DNA of 64,000 nucleotides from positions 27,750,847-27,814,846 of the forward strand of contig OX442415.1 of assembly GCA_949361645.1 (NCBI GenBank), written 5' to 3'. The notes beneath the pieces are model-generated. The model was given only the letters and a program-made list of their open reading frames with translations, made no database searches and was not told the origin of the DNA. A program made the translations under genes and the position numbers. This document shows positions 57,264-64,000 of this stretch, piece by piece; the stretch's first letter is position 1, and each line of letters begins with the position of its first letter. Source of the DNA: Spongilla lacustris. Lineage: Eukaryota; Porifera; Demospongiae; Spongillida; Spongillidae.

Positions 57264-60200
57264 TTGAACACGGACAGGGCACCTAAAGACCACACCCTTG
57301 TGCCTCCTCCCGTGGTGAATGTAGGACTGCAGCTCTTTCACAGGCGAGCACACTCAGCAGACCACAGGTCACCAGCCCCAGAACACCTGCACAGTGGTGA
57401 GGTATCCCCTAGCAACCAAGAGAGGTCCACCACTGTGCCTCTGGGGGAGATGACGATGACTCCTCAGCTTACAAACACACTGGAACATATTGTTTCGCAG
57501 CTGGACATCTTGACTGAGGTTTGGAAGATTACATGTTCTTGTACAGTTATGATTCACTGCCAGGCTTAATCTCTATTGTCCTGAATGTCCACCCGGTGGG
57601 TACAATTGGACACTCGGGTGGACAGCAAGAAAGTTTTTGCCGTTTGGTCATAGAAGGGACCTAGTTGCATTTAACAGTACTGGCTCACAGAACAAGTCTT
57701 TTCAGGATCGGGCTGAGATAAGTAAGGCTTAAATCCTTTCGGTACTCTTAAAATGACCCGTGCTAGCAGAACGTCACTCTGACCAATTCGCATGGAGCGT
57801 AATGGATAGGTCCGTTAGCACGGGTCATTTTAAGAGTACCGAAAGGATTTAAGCCTTACTTATCTCTGCCCAACCCTGAAAAGACTTGTTCTGTAAGCCA
57901 GTACCGTTAAATGGAACTAGAACGGCAAAAGCTTTTTTTGCTGTCCATCCGGGTGTCCAATTGTACCCCCGGGTGGACATCCAGGACAATAGACATTAAT
58001 GCCAACATTTGAAATTAGAAGCTCAAGAATGCAGAACATTAATCACATTCATTGGCTATTACAATTACTGAGGAACTTCTGTATGTTTTAAAATTTTTTT
58101 ACATGAGCTCGTCTTAATGTTACAAGGTTTCCACTAATGTTGTTAATTTTCTGCATTTTGTATGTACACATGTAGTTGATACTCTGTCACATACATGTAA
58201 CTCAGGTGATCTTATTATAAGCAAAGTTTTTTATACATCATGACATCTATATGGGGAAAGAAGGGGGGGGGGGGGTTGGGTTGATACCCCTTACATAATC
58301 ACTGTACATGTACAAGTAGCACTGTTGGACAAATCTTACAATATGTTTACTCGTATCTTCATGTACAATGGATGATGAATCAATTTTTGGTCACAAACAG
58401 TCAAGGGAACATTGTCTAGATTTAACCCCTGGGGGAGGGAGGGGGAGGTGAGAGTCGGTCAATATTGCATATGTAAATATTTGTACACATCTATACCCTT
58501 AAAATTGCTCCATTCACTTCATGTGTGCTCATAAATGAACTTAACCATTCGCATAGATTTTTTTTGTGTGCACAATCAGCATGTCTTTGCACATCTTATG
58601 ACTTAGTACACTCATTATTAAGGCAGCTGCCATTAAGATTAGACAGGTGCAATGACTGGTCATATTTGCCCAGACATTCCGTATAAAAATCCGGTTTATT
58701 TATAGATTATTGTATTGTATTATATTTCACTGTGACTGTGCTGATCTAATTATACGCATATCCTGTAAAGTAATGTTTAATATGGAGAGTGTTATAATGG
58801 AGCACATTAGTAGGTTGTCAGCACTGCCTTTTAGGTGTATTGTTCAGTAGTCATGGTTGCAGGCCTAGACTTGGTGGTTTATCACAGCCACAAAGCGGAT
58901 TGTGATTATAGTATTTCTACAGGGGTTGTGATTAAATTTCATTGATAGTGCCAAGGTGAGGGGGGGTCCCCCCCCCTTGTCCAATATTGTAGAGGATTAA
59001 CAGCACCTAAGGGCAATAAACTAGGTGGAAGACACCATCCCCCAAGGTCATTGACCGCATCACGAATATGCTCTTTTTTTTTTTCAGGAGTGTGTGTGGG
59101 TAAAAACGTTAGGGGATCTTTGTCAAAAAGTTTCACAATTTTTTAGATTGCACTTTAGCTCACACTACACTCAGCGTAGTTAAGGACAGGGTCCAATTAT
59201 TTTTACTATTAATTCATACGGCAAGATGGACGGTTTTGAACAATTTACTGCTCTCTTTGTATTTGTTTTCTCACAGGCATATAGTATGGTAAGACTCAGA
59301 ATTCATCGTAGAATGCTATGGAAAGCTTGCTTTTTTTGCTGCTCGATGGGATCTTGAACGGCAATGAAATGAACTGCGCAGTGTCTTTTGAGAAGAAGGG
59401 ACGATAGGCGGAACCTACTTCCTCAACATTAGGGCTTCATTTTTTCCATGAACATACAGCGTCCCATGTGCTTCGAAAATATCTGTTCCGGAACTCTTGT
59501 AGCATTTTGTGTGAAAAGATATACACTGATATACATGCCATTGTGTAGCGCTCTGATTATAAATATTTATTAGCATTGGTAAATATAGGGGTACTGCCTT
59601 CCGAAGGTGGAAACTGTATAGTAAAACCATTTGCCCAATGCTCTAGGATAAAATAAGACTATGAAACTCACATTTTGGTCTTCGCTTTTTATAAACCGTT
59701 ACCACTGTCCCTTCAATGCGGCCACTTCTATTTACGAAATTGAAACTATTACGCGCGGTTATTACGCGGGATACAGCTGCCGCTACTAACCTAACAGCAT
59801 GCATATCACAATCAGTCAGAACTTTCAACGGTAAGCATCGAGGTATATTAGATATGCACAAATAAGTTAAGACACAACAGTGACAGCTGCTAAAAAGATA
59901 CACCCTACCTTACTACCATAAAAGGCTTTGTATGCGGTAATTTCCCTTGTATGAGTACAAAACCATAAGAATCTTAATCAAAACAACATGACATCACATA
60001 CAATATTTTTTAACAATACAGATCAGAATGCAAATGCTACCAATTACTCTAAGAGTAAACTGTGGTTTTGCAAGAGTTGGATTAGTTCGGAGTAGTGAGG
60101 AGGACTTCAAGAGCACATTTCAAGCACCACTCAAACTGGAAGACAACTACTTTCAAAGGAGGTCAGACAGAAGGACGTGCAGTAGCTATGAGACCCATGT

Positions 60201-63200
60201 GAAAGCAATGAGGAGTATGTTCTCCAAGCGGTGGCATCCTCAATCTGGAAAAAGTGAATATGAGATTACATTTGCAGTTGATGCTTGGAAGTCGTTAACC
60301 CCACAAGAAAAACAACACCATTCCTTGGAAATATGCAAACAGTGTTACACTGACTTTTACAACGTTCAGTCCATCTTCCCAGCCAAGCCAATTTACATGG
60401 CAACATGTAATATAGTCACAATAAACAAACTTGTAGAAATGAAAGAGAAGTCATTTATCGAAGTCGCTGTCCAGTCACTAAATGAACACAACACAAGGCA
60501 CACCTCTGTGTACAACACAAGGCACACCTCTGTGTACAAACACAAGGCACACCTCTGTGTACAAACGCAAGGCACACCTCTGTGTACAAACACAAGGCAC
60601 ACCTCTGTGTACAAACACAAGGCACACCTCTGTGTACAAACACAAGGCACACCTGCATGTGTACAAACGCAAGGCACACCTCTGTGTACAAACAAAAGGC
60701 ACACCTCTGTGTACAAACACAAGGCACACCTCTGTGTACAAACACAAGGCACACCTCTGTGTACAAACACAAGGCACACCTCTGTGTACAAACACAAGGC
60801 ACACCTCTGTGTACAAACACAAGGCACACCTCTGTGTACAAACACAAGGCACACCTCTGTGTACAAACACAAGGCACACCTCTGTGTACAAACACAAGGC
60901 ACACCTCTGTGTACAAACACAAGGCACACCTCTGTGTACAAACGCAAGGCACACCTGCATGTGTACAAACGCAAGGCACACCTCTGTGTACAAACACAAG
61001 GCACACCTCTGTGTACAAACACAAGGCACACCTCTGTGTACAAACGCAAGGCACACCTGCATGTGTACAAACGCAAGGCACACCTCTGTGTACAAACGCA
61101 AGGCACACCTCTGTGTACAAACTCAAGGCACACCTCTGTGTACAAACACAAGGCACACCTCTGTGTACAAACACAAGGCACACCTCTGTGTACAAACACA
61201 AGGCACACCTCTGTGTACAAACACAAGACACACCTCTGTGTACAAACACAAGGCACACCTCTGTGTACAAACACATGGCACACCTCTGTGTACAAACACA
61301 TGGCACACCTCTGTGTACAAACACAAGGCACACCTCTGTGTACAAACACAAGGCACACCTCTGTGTACAAACACCTCTGTGTACAAACACAAGTCACACC
61401 TTTGCATGTACACACACAAGGCACACCCACACACAAGCCACACCTCTGCATGTACACACACAAGGCACACCCACACACAAGCCACACCTCTGCATGTACA
61501 CACACACAAGGCACACCTCTGTAATGTGTACAAACACAAGGCACACACACCTCTGTACACGCACCTTTGTGAACAAAGACATCTCCCCTGTGCACACTAG
61601 AGATCAACTGAAATCCTCTAGACAGACCAAGTACATGTAGCACATGATATTTATAACAAAGGACAAATGAGCATACATTCTGTATCACTATAACATATGT
61701 ATTATTATGAGTGCTATAGCTGAACGGATAGGGCACGCTACATATTTGTCACACATCAAACCACACATACAGTTAGCTGTAATCACTGTTCATTCTTGCT
61801 ACATGTATACAACCATACATGCTGCACTCTCATATATAGACACTACAGTACAAATCAGTATAAATCAATCACACACGCACGCACGCTATCACCCTGCCTA
61901 CATGTGTTACCACTTTTTTTTGGCTGCTACCAGGTATTTACTAGTAGTTGGGGGATGATGCGCGCTAGTTAGAAATACCGGTGGTAGAGGGAACAATATA
62001 TTTCAAATTCCAGTGTCAGAAAAATGGGGACTTGCCAAGTACAATAACTTAAACTTCACACTACATTAGTAAACACTGCTAACCTTTCACAAGTTAGGCG
62101 CCACGATCCAGTTCAACCCGCTCATGTTGCAAAGGTGATCCAACAGCATGAAGGCATAGAACAAAACTCTCGTAATAGCTCGATTCCTATGTACACGCGT
62201 AACTAGCTCGATTCCTATGTACACGCGTAACTAGCTCGATTCCTATGTACACGCGTAACTAGCTCGATTCCTATGTACACGCGTAACTAGCTCGATTCCT
62301 ATGTACACGCGTAACTAGCTCGATTCCTATGTACACGCGTAACTAGCTCGATTCCTATGTACACGCGTAACTAGCTCGATTCCTATGTACACGCGTAACT
62401 AGCTCGATTCCTATGTACACGCGTAACTAGCTCGATTCCTATGTACACGCGTAACTTCACTAGGCCTACAACTATTATATACCGTAATTCCATAGTGACG
62501 TATCATTGTACGTCACGTTACGCGCGCGCCGCGTTAGGAAACCTACAATTTTTAGACCCTGTCCTTAACTCCGCTGAGCAGTAGCACAATGATCGAATCA
62601 TATTGTTTATTGTGTTCATACATGTAGGTGTTCATACATGTAGGTGTTCATACATGTAGGTGTTCATACATGTAGGTGTTCATACATGTAGGTGTACATG
62701 TAGGTGTACATGTAGGTGTTCATACATGTAGGTGTTCATACATGTAGGTGTCCATACATGTAGGTGTTCATACATGTAGGTGTTCATACATGTAGGTGTT
62801 CATACATGTAGGTGTACATGTAGGTGTTCATACATGTAGGTGTCCAATTCGGGCAAAGATAGGGTTTTTAACTCAAAATGCTGCTGAACAATAACATACA
62901 GGGTATTCCTCGGAAAATTAACCTTAATTGTTGTAACAACACAAGAAGACATGTTTTTAAAGGTTAATTAATATTGATAAAAGTCTCAAGACCCTATCCA
63001 ACATTATTAATGTTAATAAATGTAGGATGGGTGTTTAGTTAAATATTTAATTTTGTTTAGAACTTATTCAAAATTGAAATCTTGATTTTTTAATTTTTGC
63101 ATTGTACTTGATTTAGAGGCCATTGTATCTTGATTTAGTGGTTTGAATTTATTAATAAATTTGGCAAGTTATTATTAAAATTCAAGAAAATTTTGGAGCT

Positions 63201-63771
63201 TTTGGATGCCTCTAAAATGATGTTTTTGATCAGGTGTTATTGGGAAGTGAAGTTTTAAATTCGTTTTTGTTAATTTTAATTTATTCAATTATTAAATTAA
63301 TATTTAGTTTGTTTACATCAAAATTTAAGCCCGCATTATTAGAGCATTTAGCAACAATTATTGGTTAATTAACTGTTTGTGGTCAATTTACAATCGATTT
63401 TTCTTGATTGAGGAATCCACCAATTGAAGCATCAATGCACTAGCAGTTTACAAGCTACAAATAACTATGCCCACGTGAAAAAAATGGCTCCTGTTTAATC
63501 GAGCATCTTCAAAATCTTGTAACATTTTTTTTAGATGGGTAGAGGCCATTGATGGGCAGCTTGTACGGTACAGGTGAAACAGTGTCTCCAGCTTCTGTCC
63601 TTCATGATGCATCTGCCTTTTTGCCATGCTTATTTAATATGTAACCCCACTATCTTCACCACACAGACCGTTTCTATTCTTGAGCAAAGGCTAACAATGG
63701 CCGAGAACAAACTGCAAGAGTGTTTGGATAACCAACAGAAGATCACACTTCAGATCCAGCCAAGCGAATAG
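57264..63771 (+). CDS. POC1: POC1 centriolar protein, last two exons
   Basis: Exon 57264-57518 (acceptor CTCCCCGCAG, donor GAG/GTTTGG, 85 codons, phase 0 at both ends) encodes a Pro/Ser-rich linker ending [17 protein letters not shown]. Exon 63667-63771 (acceptor CACCACACAG) continues [16 protein letters not shown] and ends TAG. Together they give the conserved POC1 C-terminal coiled-coil (in vertebrates [21 protein letters not shown]), which targets the protein to centrioles and basal bodies. The seven WD40 repeats must be in exons upstream; none was recognised in this window, so the gene is partial or its 5' exons lie beyond. The 6148-bp intron holds a TTAA foldback, a 3.4 kb TIR element, three satellite arrays and a mariner-type MITE. 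Confidence 0.88.
57570..57995. mobile_element. Foldback MITE with TTAA target duplication
   Basis: Arms of ~190 bp (TATTGTCCTG.ATGTCCACCC ... CCTTTCGGTACTCTTAAAAT) at 57570-57762 and 57808-57995, nearly identical. TTAA stands immediately outside both ends (57566-57569 and 57996-57999), as in piggyBac-type insertion. It sits in the POC1 intron. Confidence 0.85.
60028..60489 (+). CDS. Unrecognised ORF fused to a minisatellite
   Basis: After a possible acceptor (AACAATACAG at about 60022) about 150 codons give a non-repetitive, charged sequence ([52 protein letters not shown]). It looks like a genuine exon, possibly of a transposon protein. It then runs into the 25-bp tandem array, where the frame stays open to 61524 only because the repeat lacks stops. 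The true end is unknown. I do not recognise the family. Confidence 0.4.
60490..61560. repeat. 25-bp minisatellite, ~36 copies plus diverged tail
   Basis: Unit GGCACACCTCTGTGTACAAA followed by CACAA. It is very homogeneous to about 61380, with a few 27-bp variants (CCTGCATGTGTAC), then irregular to 61560. The unit lacks stops in all three plus frames and in the minus frames read, producing overlapping long ORFs (498, 372 and 352 codons plus; 447 and 311 minus). Confidence 0.95.
62176..62455. repeat. 28-bp satellite, 10 near-identical copies
   Basis: Unit TAGCTCGATTCCTATGTACA followed by CGCGTAAC. No diverged copy is seen except at the first junction. Confidence 0.97.
62614..62843. repeat. 16-bp satellite, ~15 copies
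   Basis: Unit TACATGTAGGTGTTCA, with three 12-bp variants (GTACATGTAGGT). Confidence 0.95.
62899..63421. mobile_element. Mariner-like MITE, diverged sister of 32479-33082
   Basis: CAGGGTATTCCTC (62899) against GAGGAATCCACC (to 63421), TA before the left end. The interior matches the complement of 32500-33060 throughout (GTACTTGATTTAG.GGCCATTG, GAGCTTTTGGATGCCT). It lies about 250 bp before the last POC1 exon. Confidence 0.8.
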
Positions 63772-64000
63772 GCAATGTAGCATTGCTATTTTGTGTGTCC
63801 TTCCATGCTACCCCTCTCTCTCTCTCTGTTTATACACTGTACTCTGTTCTATCTCCTTCCCTCCCTTCCCTACACTTGCCTTTCTCTAATGCTGTGCTCT
63901 TGATCTGGCATATATACATCAAGGTCTGTTTTCATTTGTCAAAAAGTATTGGCCAACAAACAACTACAGTATTAAAATCGGGATGATCAATCTCTAAATG
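63772..64000. other. POC1 3' flank, pyrimidine-rich
   Basis: A CT run (63808-63826) follows the stop. ATTAAA at 63972 may be the polyadenylation signal. Confidence 0.4.

Larger units (their letters stand above)
59170..62578. mobile_element. 3.4 kb TIR element carrying an ORF and satellites
   Basis: CTCAGCGTAGTTAAGGACAG (59170-59193) is mirrored at 62555-62578 with one mismatch in 24 bp. No clear target duplication: TTAA is inside the repeat, so piggyBac-like insertion cannot be told from longer TIRs. It encloses an unrecognised ORF (60028-60480), the 25-bp array and the 28-bp array. Confidence 0.5.

Noticed and set aside
60393..61736. 447- and 311-codon minus-strand ORFs
   Set aside because: They follow the stop-free 25-bp satellite; no non-repetitive coding part on that strand.
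62176..62843. CRISPR-like array
   Set aside because: Units are directly abutting with no unique spacers, and the context is an animal intron.

Overview
The window looks like animal nuclear DNA, most likely from a sponge (demosponge-like). It is AT-rich and gene-poor. Exons are short with GT..AG introns. Metazoan genes are present: a centriolar POC1 tail, an NHL-repeat exon, and an Ig/FN3 single-pass receptor. There is a sponge-type extracellular laccase. The transposon debris (DIRS-like, RAG1-N-terminal-like, LINE tails, foldback elements) is of the kind seen in sponge and cnidarian genomes. No bacterial operons, rRNA, tRNA or CRISPR were seen. The assignment rests on family recognition by eye, not on a search.

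Layout. 0-3 kb: repeats and a (GT)n tract. 3.05-7.67 kb: a decayed DIRS-like retrotransposon (minus) split by a 3.35 kb DNA transposon with CACTG...CAGTG ends and a 3-bp duplication; the inner element carries remnants of a RAG1-N-like zinc-finger/RING/transposase gene. 8.1-10.4 kb: a second, intron-containing transposase pseudogene (plus). 12.3-12.8 kb: a small three-exon gene (minus). 13-16.8 kb: retroelement tails, a hypothetical minus ORF and an NHL exon. 19.3-21.5 kb: laccase (minus). 22.5-26.9 kb: foldback elements, a gag fragment and one copy of a segmental duplication. 27.07-27.88 kb: a single-exon four-TM channel of pannexin/innexin type with one frameshift. 28-36 kb: foldbacks, a LINE tail, a mariner-type MITE, an integrase pseudogene and minisatellites. 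37-46 kb: a CT-rich minisatellite, a local repeat family and decayed POC1 exon copies. 46.5-49.5 kb: the receptor gene. 49.5-57.2 kb: mostly non-coding, with the second segmental-duplication copy and a laccase-boundary fragment. 57.26-63.77 kb: the last two POC1 exons, separated by a 6.1 kb intron packed with transposons and tandem repeats.

The most notable item is the receptor at 46.5-49.5 kb. After two Ig domains, one FN3 domain, a Thr-rich stalk and a TM helix, its cytoplasmic tail is assembled from ten tandemly duplicated mini-exons. All nine internal ones are phase-symmetric and a multiple of 3 nt. Six of the ten carry a YVEM motif (the consensus docking site for PI3-kinase p85 SH2 domains) and four carry an RRDS motif (basophilic kinase type). 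This looks like a splice-adjustable phosphotyrosine docking array. Second is the channel-like gene at 27 kb, because innexins/pannexins are generally held to be missing from sponges. Third is the nested CACTG-ended transposon tying a RAG1-N-like zinc-finger/RING region to the 'GLMGEQG' transposase-like family.
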